DNA of 64,000 nucleotides from an uncultured Oscillospiraceae bacterium. GTDB lineage: Bacteria > Bacillota > Clostridia > Oscillospirales > Oscillospiraceae. The notes below the pieces were generated by a model. The model did not search any database. It was not told the origin of the DNA and was given only the letters and a program-made list of their open reading frames with translations. The stretch lies in NCBI GenBank assembly GCA_934622035.1, contig CAKTVG010000007.1, positions 1 through 64,000 of the forward strand, written 5' to 3'. The translations under genes were made by a program, and so were the position numbers. Positions 49,424-59,007 of the stretch are shown piece after piece (position 1 is the stretch's first letter; every line of letters starts with the position of its first letter).

Positions 49424-51403
49424 ATGGCAAAAAAACAGGTTTACGGAAACGAAAGCATTACCACGCTCAAAGGCGCGGACCGCGTGCGCAAGCGCCCGGC
49501 GGTTATCTTCGGCTCGGACGGGCTGGACGGCTGCGAGCACGCCGTCTTTGAAATTCTCTCCAACGCCATCGACGAGGCGCGCGAGGGCTACGGCAATCTC
49601 GTAATCGTCACGCGCTACGAGGATCACAGCATCGAGGTCGAGGACTTCGGCCGCGGCTGCCCCGTGGACTGGAACGAAAAGGAGCAGCGCTATAACTGGG
49701 AGCTGGTCTTCTGCGAAATGTACGCCGGCGGCAAGTATAACAACAACGCCGGGACAAACTATGAATACAGCCTCGGCCTGAACGGCCTGGGCACCTGCGC
49801 CACGCAGTACGCCTCGCGCTATTTTGACGCGCGGGTCTACCGCGACGGCTTCAAATATACGCTCCACTTTGAGCGCGGCAACATCGTCGGCAAGATGGTC
49901 AAGGAGCCCGCCGACCGCAAAAAGACCGGCTCCTGCTTCCGCTGGCTGCCCGATCTGGAGGTCTTCACGGACATCAACATTCCCGTGGAATACTACCTTG
50001 ACACGCTCAAGCGGCAGGCCGTCGTGAACGCGGGCGTGACCTTCCGCTTCCGCAACCAGGTGGGCGGGAAGTTTGAAACGACGGAATTCTGCTATGAACA
50101 CGGCATTCTGGACTATATCACCGAGCTGACCGAGGGCAACGCCTTCACCATGCCGCAGTACTGGGAGACGGAGCGCAAGGGCCGCGACCGCGAGGATAAG
50201 CCGGAATACAAGGTGAAGATCACGGCGGCGGTGTGCTTCTCCCGCAGTCTGAGCAGGCTGGAATATTATCACAATTCCTCCTGGCTGGAGCACGGCGGCG
50301 CGCCGGACAAGGCCGCGCGGAACGCCTTTGTCTACGCCATCGACGCCTATCTCAAGCAGACGGGCAAATATGTGAAGAACGAATCGAAAATCACCTTTCA
50401 GGACGTGGCCGACTGCCTTGTGCTGGTGACGAACTGCTTCTCCACGCAGACGTCCTATGAAAACCAGACGAAAAAATCCATCAACAACAAGTTTATTCAG
50501 GAGGCCATGACGGAGTTCTTCCGCAGCCGCCTTCAGGTCTACTTCATCGAAAACAAGGGCGAGGCCGACAAGATCGCCGAGCAGGTGCTCATCAACAAGC
50601 GCAGCCGCGAAACGGCCGAGCGCGCCCGCGTGACCGTGAAGAAGAAGCTCTCCGGCAATCTGGATATCTCCAACCGTGTGCAGAAGTTCGTCGACTGCCG
50701 CAGCCGCGACGCGGAAAAGCGCGAATTGTATATCGTCGAGGGCGATTCCGCTATGGGCGCGGTCAAGCTCTCGCGCGACGCGGAATTCCAGGGCATCATG
50801 CCCGTGCGCGGCAAGATCCTCAACTGCCTCAAGGCAGACTACGCCCGCATTTTCAAGAGCGAGATCATCACCGATCTGCTGCGCGTGATGGGCTGCGGTG
50901 TGGAGGTCAAGGACAAGCACGTCAAGGACCTGGCTTCCTTCGACCTGTCCGCCCTGCGCTGGAGCAAGATCATCATCTGCACCGATGCCGACGTGGACGG
51001 CTACCAGATCCGCACGCTGATTCTGACGATGCTCTACCGCCTTGTGCCCACGCTCATCCGCGAGGGCTATGTGTATATCGCGGAATCTCCGCTCTTTGAG
51101 ATCACGACGAAGGACAAGACCTATTTTGCCTACACCGAAAAGGAAAAGGCGGAAATTCTCAAAAAGCTCGACGGGCAGAGGTGCGCCGTCGCGCGCTCCA
51201 AGGGTCTCGGCGAAAACGAGCCGGAGATGATGTGGCTGACGACGATGAACCCCGCCTCGCGGCGGCTCATCAAGGTCATGCCGGAGGAGGCGGAAAAGAC
51301 CGCGCTCTATTTTGACCTGCTGCTGGGCGACAATCTCGCCGGGCGCAAGGATTATATCGCGGAAAACGGCAGCCAGTATCTCGACCTGGCTGACCTGTCG
51401 TAA
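49424..51403 (+). CDS. GyrB/ParE-like type II topoisomerase B subunit, divergent
   Basis: 659 residues, start ATG 49424 (MAKKQVYGNESITTLKGADRVRKRP), behind GTGAGGGA. GHKL ATPase motifs: FEILSNAIDEAREG, VEDFGRGCPVDW and SLGLNGLGTCA; transducer region; Toprim domain with YIVEGDSAMGAV (about residue 437) and TDADVDGYQIRTLIL (about residue 520), where canonical GyrB has His instead of Gln. Canonical PGKLADC is replaced by QKFVDC. These differences set it apart from housekeeping GyrB and ParE. It pairs with the A subunit 15 bases downstream. It should be an active ATP-dependent topoisomerase. Confidence 0.85.
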   Translation: MAKKQVYGNESITTLKGADRVRKRPAVIFGSDGLDGCEHAVFEILSNAIDEAREGYGNLVIVTRYEDHSIEVEDFGRGCPVDWNEKEQRYNWELVFCEMYAGGKYNNNAGTNYEYSLGLNGLGTCATQYASRYFDARVYRDGFKYTLHFERGNIVGKMVKEPADRKKTGSCFRWLPDLEVFTDINIPVEYYLDTLKRQAVVNAGVTFRFRNQVGGKFETTEFCYEHGILDYITELTEGNAFTMPQYWETERKGRDREDKPEYKVKITAAVCFSRSLSRLEYYHNSSWLEHGGAPDKAARNAFVYAIDAYLKQTGKYVKNESKITFQDVADCLVLVTNCFSTQTSYENQTKKSINNKFIQEAMTEFFRSRLQVYFIENKGEADKIAEQVLINKRSRETAERARVTVKKKLSGNLDISNRVQKFVDCRSRDAEKRELYIVEGDSAMGAVKLSRDAEFQGIMPVRGKILNCLKADYARIFKSEIITDLLRVMGCGVEVKDKHVKDLASFDLSALRWSKIIICTDADVDGYQIRTLILTMLYRLVPTLIREGYVYIAESPLFEITTKDKTYFAYTEKEKAEILKKLDGQRCAVARSKGLGENEPEMMWLTTMNPASRRLIKVMPEEAEKTALYFDLLLGDNLAGRKDYIAENGSQYLDLADLS

Positions 51404-51418
51404 GGGAGGGGACGTTCT

Positions 51419-53659
51419 ATGGCGAGAAAGAAAAAGGAACCGGAGCAGAAGAAGCTCGCGCCCACGAACGTCGAGGGACTGCATGCGGAGGTCCTGGAGC
51501 AGCCGATCACCGACACCCTGACCGTCAACTATATGCCCTATGCGATGTCCGTCATCGTCTCCCGCGCAATTCCGGAGATCGACGGCTTCAAGCCCTCGCA
51601 CCGTAAGCTCCTGTACACCATGTACAAAATGGGCCTTTTGAACGGCGCGCGCCGCAAGTCGGCGGACATCGTCGGCCAGACCATGGGCCTGAACCCTCAC
51701 GGCGACGCCGCAATTTATGAGACCATGGTCCGCCTGGCTCGCGGCAATGAGGCGCTGCTCGCGCCCTTCGTCGATTCCAAGGGCAACTTCGGCAAGGTCT
51801 ATTCCCGCGACATGGCCTACGCCGCCTCACGTTACACCGAGGCAAAGCTCGAGCCGATCTGCGCCGAGATTTTCCGGGACATCGATTCGGAAACGGTCGA
51901 TTTTGTGGACAATTATTCCAACACGATGAAGGAGCCGGTGCTCCTGCCCACGGCCTATCCGAACGTGCTTGTTTCGGCCAACACGGGCATCGCCGTCGGT
52001 ATGGCCAGCAACATCTGCGGCTTCAACCTACGCGAGGTCTGCCGCGCGACCGCCGCGTGGATCAAAAATCCGGACTGCGACCTGCTGGAGGTTATGCCCG
52101 CGCCGGATTTCCCGACGGGCGGCGAGATTCTCTACAACGCCGCGGAAATGGCGGAGGTCTACCGCACGGGCCGCGGCTCCGTGAAAATCCGCGCCCGCTG
52201 GCGCTATGTCAAAGAGGGAAACCTCATCGAGGTCTATGAAATTCCCTACACCACGACCACCGAGGCCATTATCGACAAGGTTTCCGAGCTGATCAAGGCC
52301 GGAAAAATCCGCGAAATCGCGGATATGCGCGACGAAACCGACCTCTCCGGCCTCAAGCTGACCATAGACCTCAAGCGCGGCGTCGATCCGGACAAGCTCA
52401 TGCAGAAGCTCTTCCGCTCCACGCCGCTGCTCGACAGCTTTGCCTGCAACTTCAATATTCTGATTGCCGGCATGCCGCGCGTGCTGGGCGTGCGCGAGAT
52501 CATCGAGGAATGGACGGCCTGGCGGACGGAGTGCGTGCGGCGCCGCGTGTACTTCCAGAAGCGCAAAAAAACCGAAAAGCTGCATCTGCTCAAGGGTCTG
52601 CGCCGCATCCTGCTCGACATCGACAAGGCCATCCGCATCATCCGTGAGACGGAGTCTGACGCGGAGGTCATCCCGAACCTCATGATCGGCTTCGGCATCG
52701 ACCAGATTCAGGCCGAGTACGTCGCGGAGATCAAGCTGCGCAACATCAACAAGGAATACATTCTCAAGCGCACGCAGGAGGTCGATGCGCTGGCCGCCGA
52801 AATTGCGGAGCTGGACGCTCTCCTCGGCAGCGAGCGGCGCATCCGCGAGGTGATCGTCGGCGAGCTGAACGCCATTGCGGAAAAATACGGAAAGGATCGC
52901 CGCACGGGCATTGTCTATGACCATGAAATCGAGACGCCCGAGGAGGAAGAGGCCGTCCCGGATTATCCCGTGACCGTGTTCGTCTCCCGCGAGGGCTATT
53001 TCAAAAAAATCACGGCGCAGTCTCTGCGCATGTCCGGCGAGCAGCGCTTTAAGGAGGGCGATGCGCTGAAAACCACCTGCGAGACGACAAACGCCGCCGA
53101 GCTTCTGATCTTCACCGACCGCTATCAGGTCTACAAGGCGCGCTGTGCCGATTTCGACGACAGCAAGGCCTCCCTCCTCGGCGACTACCTGCCGACAAAG
53201 CTGGGCTTTGACGAGGGCGAGAGCGTCCTGGACGTCTGCTTCCCCGGAGACTATACCGGAAGCGTGGTCTTCGTGTTTGAAAACGGCAAGGTCGCCAAGG
53301 TGGAGCTTGCCGCCTATCAGACGAAATCCAACCGCCGCAAGCTCACGGGCGCCTACTCCGACAAGAGTCCTCTGAAGGCGGTGTTCCTGCTCAAGGAGGA
53401 TGTGCAGCTTGCGCTTTACTCCACGGAGGGCCGTGCGCTCATCTTCTCCACGGCGCAGCTTGCCGCCAAGACCACGCGCAGCACGCAGGGCGTCGCCGTA
53501 ATGACGCTCAAGCGCAAGGCCGTGCTCGACCGCGCCGCCCTGCTGGAGTCCAGCGGCATTGTCAACGCCGCCCGCTACCGCACCCGTACCATTCCCGCCG
53601 CCGGCGCGCTGCTGCGCGAGGAGGACGCGGAGGAAAAACAGATCGTAATGGAGATTTGA
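51419..53659 (+). CDS. GyrA/ParC-like type II topoisomerase A subunit, divergent
   Basis: 746 residues. It cuts and rejoins DNA together with the upstream B subunit. YAMSVIVSRAIPEIDGFKPSHRKLLYTM near the start, then the active-site Tyr in MAYAASRYTEAKLEP (Tyr139). A coiled-coil and tower region follow, then a C-terminal domain with beta-pinwheel-like repeats (VTVFVSREGYFKKIT, LLIFTDRYQVYKARC, VVFVFENGKVAKVEL, ALYSTEGRALIFSTAQL). The quinolone-pocket region contains HGDAAIYETMVRL. An additional pair of this type alongside gyrAB is common in Clostridia; its special role is not known to me. Confidence 0.87.
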   Translation: MARKKKEPEQKKLAPTNVEGLHAEVLEQPITDTLTVNYMPYAMSVIVSRAIPEIDGFKPSHRKLLYTMYKMGLLNGARRKSADIVGQTMGLNPHGDAAIYETMVRLARGNEALLAPFVDSKGNFGKVYSRDMAYAASRYTEAKLEPICAEIFRDIDSETVDFVDNYSNTMKEPVLLPTAYPNVLVSANTGIAVGMASNICGFNLREVCRATAAWIKNPDCDLLEVMPAPDFPTGGEILYNAAEMAEVYRTGRGSVKIRARWRYVKEGNLIEVYEIPYTTTTEAIIDKVSELIKAGKIREIADMRDETDLSGLKLTIDLKRGVDPDKLMQKLFRSTPLLDSFACNFNILIAGMPRVLGVREIIEEWTAWRTECVRRRVYFQKRKKTEKLHLLKGLRRILLDIDKAIRIIRETESDAEVIPNLMIGFGIDQIQAEYVAEIKLRNINKEYILKRTQEVDALAAEIAELDALLGSERRIREVIVGELNAIAEKYGKDRRTGIVYDHEIETPEEEEAVPDYPVTVFVSREGYFKKITAQSLRMSGEQRFKEGDALKTTCETTNAAELLIFTDRYQVYKARCADFDDSKASLLGDYLPTKLGFDEGESVLDVCFPGDYTGSVVFVFENGKVAKVELAAYQTKSNRRKLTGAYSDKSPLKAVFLLKEDVQLALYSTEGRALIFSTAQLAAKTTRSTQGVAVMTLKRKAVLDRAALLESSGIVNAARYRTRTIPAAGALLREEDAEEKQIVMEI

Positions 53660-53662
53660 GAG

Positions 53663-54538
53663 ATGAAACACAGCAAATCGCTTCTTGTGCGGAACTTTTT
53701 GATGATTGCCCTGGGCAGCGCCATCTTCTCCCTCGGCTTTGACCTCTTTCTGGAGCCGGCGGGCATCAGCTGCGGCGGCGTCTCCGGCATCGCCATGCTG
53801 ATCGTCTACGCAACGCGCTCAAAATTCCTCACGGTCGGCATTCTCAGCGCACTGATTAACCTGCCGCTGTTCTTCTTCGGTTACAGAAAAATCGGCAAGC
53901 TGTTTTTCTTCGGCAGCCTTTTGGGCATGGTCGTCACCTCCGTGGGCTTCGACCTCTTCGCCAAGATTTTGCCCATTCCGCAGACGGAGCCGCTGGTCGC
54001 GGCCATCTTCGGCGGCGTGATCATCGGCGGCGGCCTCGGCATCGTGTTCATCGCGGGCGCCTCAACCGGCGGCGTGGATATCGTCGCGCGGCTTCTGAAG
54101 CTGAAATTCCGCAATTTCCCCATCGGCAAAATTCTTCTGTGCATGGACCTGTGCACCGCCGTCGCCACCGGCATTGTCTACGGCGAGTTCAACAACACGC
54201 TCTACAGCGTCATTACGCTGGTGATTTCCTCGGTTGTGCTGGACAAGGTCGTCTACGGCATGGACTATTCCAAGGTCGCGCTGATCATCTCCGACCGCTA
54301 CGAGGAAATTGCCCAGGCCATCGACAGCCAGCTCGACCGCGGCGTGACGCTCCTGCGCGGCCAGGGCTTCTACCGCCGCTGCGATAAGTACGTCCTTCTG
54401 AGCGCGGTCAAGCGTAAGCAGCTTGCCCAGCTGAAGGATCTGGTCATGTCCATCGACCCGGATGCCTTCCTGATCCTGCAGGATGCGCATCAGGTGCTGG
54501 GCGACGGCTTCAAGCGCTACGACCGTAACGAGCTTTAA
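53663..54538 (+). CDS. YitT family membrane protein (DUF161/DUF2179)
   Basis: 291 residues, three bases after the topoisomerase gene. Five to six membrane helices in the first 190 residues, with FLEPAGISCGGVSGIAML and GAVIIGGGLGIVFIAGASTGGVDIVARLL typical of YitT, and a C-terminal soluble domain LDRGVTLLRGQGFYRRCDKYVLLSAVKRKQLAQLKDLVMSIDPDAFLIL (DUF2179). The transport or signalling role of the family is unresolved. Confidence 0.9.
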   Translation: MKHSKSLLVRNFLMIALGSAIFSLGFDLFLEPAGISCGGVSGIAMLIVYATRSKFLTVGILSALINLPLFFFGYRKIGKLFFFGSLLGMVVTSVGFDLFAKILPIPQTEPLVAAIFGGVIIGGGLGIVFIAGASTGGVDIVARLLKLKFRNFPIGKILLCMDLCTAVATGIVYGEFNNTLYSVITLVISSVVLDKVVYGMDYSKVALIISDRYEEIAQAIDSQLDRGVTLLRGQGFYRRCDKYVLLSAVKRKQLAQLKDLVMSIDPDAFLILQDAHQVLGDGFKRYDRNEL

Positions 54539-54557
54539 CGGAAAGGAGGCGCGGCGG

Positions 54558-55649
54558 ATGAAGCGCCTGACCCTTGCGCTCCTGCTTCTGGCGCTGCTTT
54601 TTACGGCAGCGGGCTGCGGGCGCATCATCAAAAACGACTACCGCTCCGTCGAGCCTCACAGCGAGCCGAGCGGCGGCGCGCAGGCGCAGCCGCAGGAGGA
54701 GCAGATTCCCGTGGTCGGCAACCGCAACGAGCTGCGCGGCAACGTGCTCTCCTTTGTCCGCAGCTGGACGGAGCTGGGCACGCTCAGGGTGCGCGGCTAC
54801 GACGGCGACATCTCCGCCGACCTCGCCGAAACAATCAACTATATCACCAAGGAGGACCCCACGGGGGCCTATGCGCTGGACTATGCCGACGCGGAGCTGA
54901 CCGGCAGCGCCGCCGAGGGCACGATAGAGGTGCGGCTGGTCTTCCGCCGCTCCGCCGCGGAGATCGACTCCATCGTGACCGTCAGCGGTCACGCGGACGC
55001 GGACGGGAAAATCCGCGCGGCGCTGGCGAACTTCGACAGCGCGCTGACGCTGCGCATCCGAAACTATGAGGAAGCGGACTTTGCCGAAGAGATCCGCAGC
55101 TACTGCCTGTGCAATCCCGCGCTGACGCCGGTGCTGCCGGAGGTTTCGGCGAGCGTCTACCCGCAGGAGGGCCAGACGCGCATTCTGGAGCTGCATTTCA
55201 CCTACGCCGCGACGCGCGACGAGATGCGCCTGATGCGCAGCGCCATGGAAACGCTGCTGACCTCCGCCTCGGCCTATATCCGTTCCGGCGAGGACGACAC
55301 GGAGCGGCTTTCGCTTCTGCTGCGCTATCTGGTCGTCAGCCGGAGCTATGCACCCCTCGAGGGAGAGACGGACCGCCCGGCCTATCAGCTTCTGCGCGAG
55401 CGGCAGGCGGACAGCCTGGCCTTTGCCAGCGCGGTGTGCGCCGTGTGCCGTCAGGCGGGCATCGACTGCGAGCTGATCGAGGGCACGCGCGGCGGCGAAC
55501 CCTGGGCCTGGAACCGCATCCGCATGGGCGGCGAGAGCTGCGAGGTGGACTTCATGCGCGCCGAGCTGCTGGACGAGACGGAGCTGACCCTGCTGACGCC
55601 GGAGCTTCTGGCGGAAGAGGGATACCTGGCGCAGGAATCCGGCAATTGA
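54558..55649 (+). CDS. Lipoprotein with a degenerate transglutaminase-like domain
   Basis: 363 residues from ATG 54558, behind AAAGGAGG. Lipoprotein signal MKRLTLALLLLALLFTAAGCG. The C-terminal third (ERQADSLAFASAVCAVCRQAGIDCELIEGTRGGEPWAWNRIRMGGESCEVDF) has the strand-helix pattern of bacterial transglutaminase-like domains, where Gly-x-Cys, His-Ala-Trp-Asn and Val-Asp are expected. Here the catalytic Cys position reads Ser-Leu and the His is Trp, so enzymatic activity is unlikely. The first 200 residues are unrecognised. Second gene after YitT; probably a wall or membrane-associated scaffold. Confidence 0.65.
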   Translation: MKRLTLALLLLALLFTAAGCGRIIKNDYRSVEPHSEPSGGAQAQPQEEQIPVVGNRNELRGNVLSFVRSWTELGTLRVRGYDGDISADLAETINYITKEDPTGAYALDYADAELTGSAAEGTIEVRLVFRRSAAEIDSIVTVSGHADADGKIRAALANFDSALTLRIRNYEEADFAEEIRSYCLCNPALTPVLPEVSASVYPQEGQTRILELHFTYAATRDEMRLMRSAMETLLTSASAYIRSGEDDTERLSLLLRYLVVSRSYAPLEGETDRPAYQLLRERQADSLAFASAVCAVCRQAGIDCELIEGTRGGEPWAWNRIRMGGESCEVDFMRAELLDETELTLLTPELLAEEGYLAQESGN

Positions 55650-55743
55650 TTAACATAATTTTTTCAGACGGAGGGAACTATTTGCAGTTTTCTTCGTCTG
55701 ATTTGTTACAGCCGTTATTAAACATAGAAAGAGAGGGGTTGTA

Positions 55744-57183
55744 ATGAAGAAAAAAACGAATCGAGGATGGATTATCGGCCTGCTGACGCCGCTTTTGGTA
55801 CTGCTGCTGGCAGCGGGCTTTTTCTTTGGCGTGAACCGCTTTTCCATTCGCATGGAGCTGACGGGTGAGCCGGTGCAGACGCTGGAAAGCGGCGTGGATA
55901 CTTACACCGAGGAGGGCGCGAAGGCCTATTTCTGCGGCTCTCTGATTTTCAAGAAGGGCTTTGCGTTGGACGTGCGCCGCGCAGGCAGCATCAACTTGGA
56001 CCGTCTCGGTGAGCAGTCCGTCACCTACCGCGCGGACTTCCTGCTCTGGCACGGAAAAGCGAAAAGAACCGTCACGGTGCAGGATACCCTTGCGCCGGAG
56101 ATCACGCTCAAGGGCAACCCGGATACCTTCACCCTGCCCGGCACACCCTATCAGGAGGAGGGCTACAGCGCCACCGACCTGCGCGACGGCGACCTGACCG
56201 ACAAGGTGCAGCATGAGGAAAAGGACGGCAAGGTCTATTATTCCGTGGCTGACCGCGCGGGCAACACCGCCGAGGCCGTCCGCACGATCAATTATAAGGA
56301 CATCACCCCGCCGGAGATCACGCTCAAGGGCGACGCAGAGGTGACGATCAACGCCGGTACGGCCTACACCGACCCCGGCGCGACCGCCGTGGATAACAAC
56401 GACGGCGACCTAACGGATAAAATGACCGTTGAGGGCAGCGTGGACATCTACCGTGCAGGCACCTATACCATCACCTACACCGCCACGGACAGCTTTGGCA
56501 ACACCGCAACGAAGGAGCGCACCGTCTGCGTCAAGGCGCTGCGCCAGCCGGACAAGGTGGAGCCGGGCAGCAAGACCGTCTATCTGACCTTTGACGACGG
56601 CCCGAGCAAGTATACCTCGGAGCTGCTGGACGTGCTGAAAAAATACAACGTCAAGGCAACATTCTTCATTGTCAACACGGGCTACACCGATCTGATCTCC
56701 CGTGAGCTGTCCGAGGGCCACAGCGTCGGCATCCACAGCGCGACGCACCAGTATTCCACAATCTACGCCAGCGAGGAGGCCTATTTTGCCGATTTGCAGA
56801 AGGTGCAGGACGCAATCGTCGCCCTGAGCGGCAAGGAAACGACCCTCGTCCGCTTCCCCGGCGGCAGCTCAAACACCGTCAGCTCCTTCAACCCCGGCAT
56901 TATGACGCGCCTGACGCAGGCGCTGACCGACATGGGCTACCAGTACTTTGACTGGAACGTCTCCAGCGGCGACGCCGGCGAGACGACCAGCACGGATCAG
57001 GTCTTTGAGAATGTCATTTCCGGCATGCAGAACCACAATGTCTCCATCGTTTTGCAGCACGACATCAAGGGCTTCAGCGTCGCGGCGGTGGAGCGCATCA
57101 TCGTCTGGGGCCTTGCCAACGGCTATACCTTCCTGCCGCTGGACGCCAGCAGCCCCACGGCGCACCACAGAGTCAACAACTGA
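55744..57183 (+). CDS. Polysaccharide deacetylase with two Ig-like (DUF5011) domains
   Basis: 479 residues. N-terminal membrane anchor (IIGLLTPLLVLLLAAGFFFG), then two bacterial Ig-like DUF5011 repeats beginning APEITLKGNPDTFTLPGTPY and PPEITLKGDAEVTINAGTAY, and a NodB domain: LTFDDGPSKYT (metal Asp), GIHSATHQY (metal His pair), RFPGGSSN and a late VLQHDI. All metal-binding and catalytic residues are present. It would de-N-acetylate peptidoglycan or a glycan at the cell surface. Start ATG 55744, after AAGAGAGGGG. Confidence 0.92.
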   Translation: MKKKTNRGWIIGLLTPLLVLLLAAGFFFGVNRFSIRMELTGEPVQTLESGVDTYTEEGAKAYFCGSLIFKKGFALDVRRAGSINLDRLGEQSVTYRADFLLWHGKAKRTVTVQDTLAPEITLKGNPDTFTLPGTPYQEEGYSATDLRDGDLTDKVQHEEKDGKVYYSVADRAGNTAEAVRTINYKDITPPEITLKGDAEVTINAGTAYTDPGATAVDNNDGDLTDKMTVEGSVDIYRAGTYTITYTATDSFGNTATKERTVCVKALRQPDKVEPGSKTVYLTFDDGPSKYTSELLDVLKKYNVKATFFIVNTGYTDLISRELSEGHSVGIHSATHQYSTIYASEEAYFADLQKVQDAIVALSGKETTLVRFPGGSSNTVSSFNPGIMTRLTQALTDMGYQYFDWNVSSGDAGETTSTDQVFENVISGMQNHNVSIVLQHDIKGFSVAAVERIIVWGLANGYTFLPLDASSPTAHHRVNN

Positions 57184-57200
57184 GCTTTTCCCCGCATGAC

Positions 57201-57242
57201 AATATCCGGACAGGCAGCCCAATGGCGCCCTGCCCGGATATT
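57201..57242 (+). terminator. Terminator of the deacetylase gene
   Basis: AATATCCGG and CCGGATATT with an inner CAGG/CCTG pairing, followed by TTTTTATT. Confidence 0.8.
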
Positions 57243-57379
57243 TTTATTAAAATCAGCAGATTTCGGCCTGAAAAGTTCCGCATTTTTGGAATGATTCCGG
57301 ATTGACAGAAGGAGCCTTTGGTGTTACTATCTGTGCGTTTCGAAAAAATCTAAAAAATCTGATAAAATGAGGCGGAAAA

Positions 57380-58774
57380 ATGGCAAAAACCAAGAATATG
57401 ACGACGGGCGCGCCCATGCCCCTGCTGGTCTCGTTTCTACTGCCGCTGCTGCTGGGGATGCTGTTCCAGCAGTTCTATGCCATGGTGGACACCGTGGTCG
57501 TGGGCAATTCTCTCGGCATGAAGGCGCTGGCGGGCGTCGGCTCGACGGGCTCGATCAGCTTTCTCGTGATCGGCCTGTGCAACGGCATCTGCTCGGGCTT
57601 CGCCATCCCCATCGCGCAGAAATTCGGCGAGGGAGACATCAAAGGGCTGCGCGCCTTTCTCGGCAACATGATCTGGCTGACGACGGCAATCGCGCTCCTG
57701 GTCACGGCCGTCACCACGGTGGGCTGCGGCTGGATCCTGCGCCTGATGCGCACACCGGAGGAGACATTCTCCTTCGCATACGACTACATTTTCGTGATTT
57801 TCCTCGGCATCCCGGCGACAATGCTGTATAACCTGCTTTCGGGCATCCTGCGCTCGCTGGGCGACAGCCGCACGCCGCTGTTCTTTTTGATCTTCTCGAG
57901 CCTGCTGAACGTGGGGCTGGATCTCCTGTGTGTCGTCACACTGCAAATGGGCGTGGCGGGCGCGGGCTGGGCGACGCTGGCAAGCCAGCTCATCTCCGGC
58001 ATTTTGTGCCTGGTGTATATAGCGAAAAAGTTCCCGATTCTTCACTTGCAGCGGGAGGATCTGCACTTTCGGTGGAGCTATGCGCTGCGGCTTCTGATGA
58101 TGGGGCTGCCCATGGGCCTGCAATACTCCATCACGGCCATCGGCAGCATTCTGCTGCAAACCGCGGTCAACGACCTCGGCACGATCTCCATGGCCGCCGT
58201 GACGGCGGGCAGCAAGGTCGGCGCTTTCTTTGCCTGCCCCTTCGACGCGCTGGGCGCGACGGCGGCGACCTACGCCGGGCAGAACCTCGGCGCGGGCAAG
58301 ATCGGCCGCGTGCATCAGGGCGTGAAGGCGAGCGCTGTGCTCGGCGCGATTTACTCCGCCGTGGCGCTGGCGGCGCTGTATTTCGGCGGCTCCGGCCTGT
58401 CCGGCCTGTTCCTTGACCCGGAGGACGCCGCCGCGGCGGGAGAAATTCTGCCGCTGGCGCGGGATTTGCTGGTCTGGAACGCAGCGTTTTATCTCTCTCT
58501 GCTCGGCGTGAATCTGCTGCGCTTTACGATTCAGGGACTGGGCTATTCGAATCTTGCGACGATCTCCGGCGTTCTGGAGATGGTTGCGCGCGGCGTGACT
58601 GCGCTGGGGCTGGTTCCGGCACTGGGCTACCGCGCGGTGTGCCTTGCCAGCCCGGCGGCCTGGGTGCTGGCGGACTGCTTCCTGCTGCCGGCCTATTTCA
58701 TCTGTATGAAAAAGCGCGGCTTCCGGCGCGAGCCACGTACAAAAGCGCCCCGGCTTGCGGTCATCCACAGATAA
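57380..58774 (+). CDS. MATE family efflux transporter
   Basis: 464 residues, twelve membrane helices in two homologous halves. LLLGMLFQQFYAMVDTVVVGNSLGMKALAGVGSTGSISFL near the start and QNLGAGKIGRVHQGVKAS in the middle are standard for the NorM/DinF-like MATE class. It exports cationic or amphiphilic compounds using a cation gradient. Monocistronic; start ATG 57380 behind GAGGCGG. Confidence 0.93.
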   Translation: MAKTKNMTTGAPMPLLVSFLLPLLLGMLFQQFYAMVDTVVVGNSLGMKALAGVGSTGSISFLVIGLCNGICSGFAIPIAQKFGEGDIKGLRAFLGNMIWLTTAIALLVTAVTTVGCGWILRLMRTPEETFSFAYDYIFVIFLGIPATMLYNLLSGILRSLGDSRTPLFFLIFSSLLNVGLDLLCVVTLQMGVAGAGWATLASQLISGILCLVYIAKKFPILHLQREDLHFRWSYALRLLMMGLPMGLQYSITAIGSILLQTAVNDLGTISMAAVTAGSKVGAFFACPFDALGATAATYAGQNLGAGKIGRVHQGVKASAVLGAIYSAVALAALYFGGSGLSGLFLDPEDAAAAGEILPLARDLLVWNAAFYLSLLGVNLLRFTIQGLGYSNLATISGVLEMVARGVTALGLVPALGYRAVCLASPAAWVLADCFLLPAYFICMKKRGFRREPRTKAPRLAVIHR

Positions 58775-58785
58775 CGCACAAAAAT

Positions 58786-58821
58786 GCCCCCGAACGGCGG
58801 AGTATTCCGCCATTCGGGGGC
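58786..58821 (+). terminator. Terminator of the MATE gene
   Basis: GCCCCCGAACGGCGGA and TCCGCCATTCGGGGGC form 16 positions with one mismatch, followed by TTTGCATTT. Confidence 0.8.
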
Positions 58822-58887
58822 TTTGCATTTGTAATACGCCGCGATTTCAAGCCATCCGCAAAGGCGCGCCGATCGTTAGAACCCTCC

Positions 58888-58984
58888 GCAGAGCCTCGCC
58901 CCTACGCAGTACAAACGTTATTTCGATAGTGTGTGCGGAATTTACAAGCGCCAACGTGCGGCCACGGCACGCCGTGGCCCTACG
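58888..58984. repeat. Family A repeat (copy A11)
   Basis: Core ACGCAGTACAAACGTTATTT and CAAGCGCCAACGTGC plus the hairpin GGCCACGGCACGCCGTGGCC and CCTACGG. Shares its variant core with A8. The gap 58775-59166 holds the terminator, A11, A12 and C2. Confidence 0.65.
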
Positions 58985-59007
58985 GAAAAGCCGAAAATTG
59001 AAATCAG

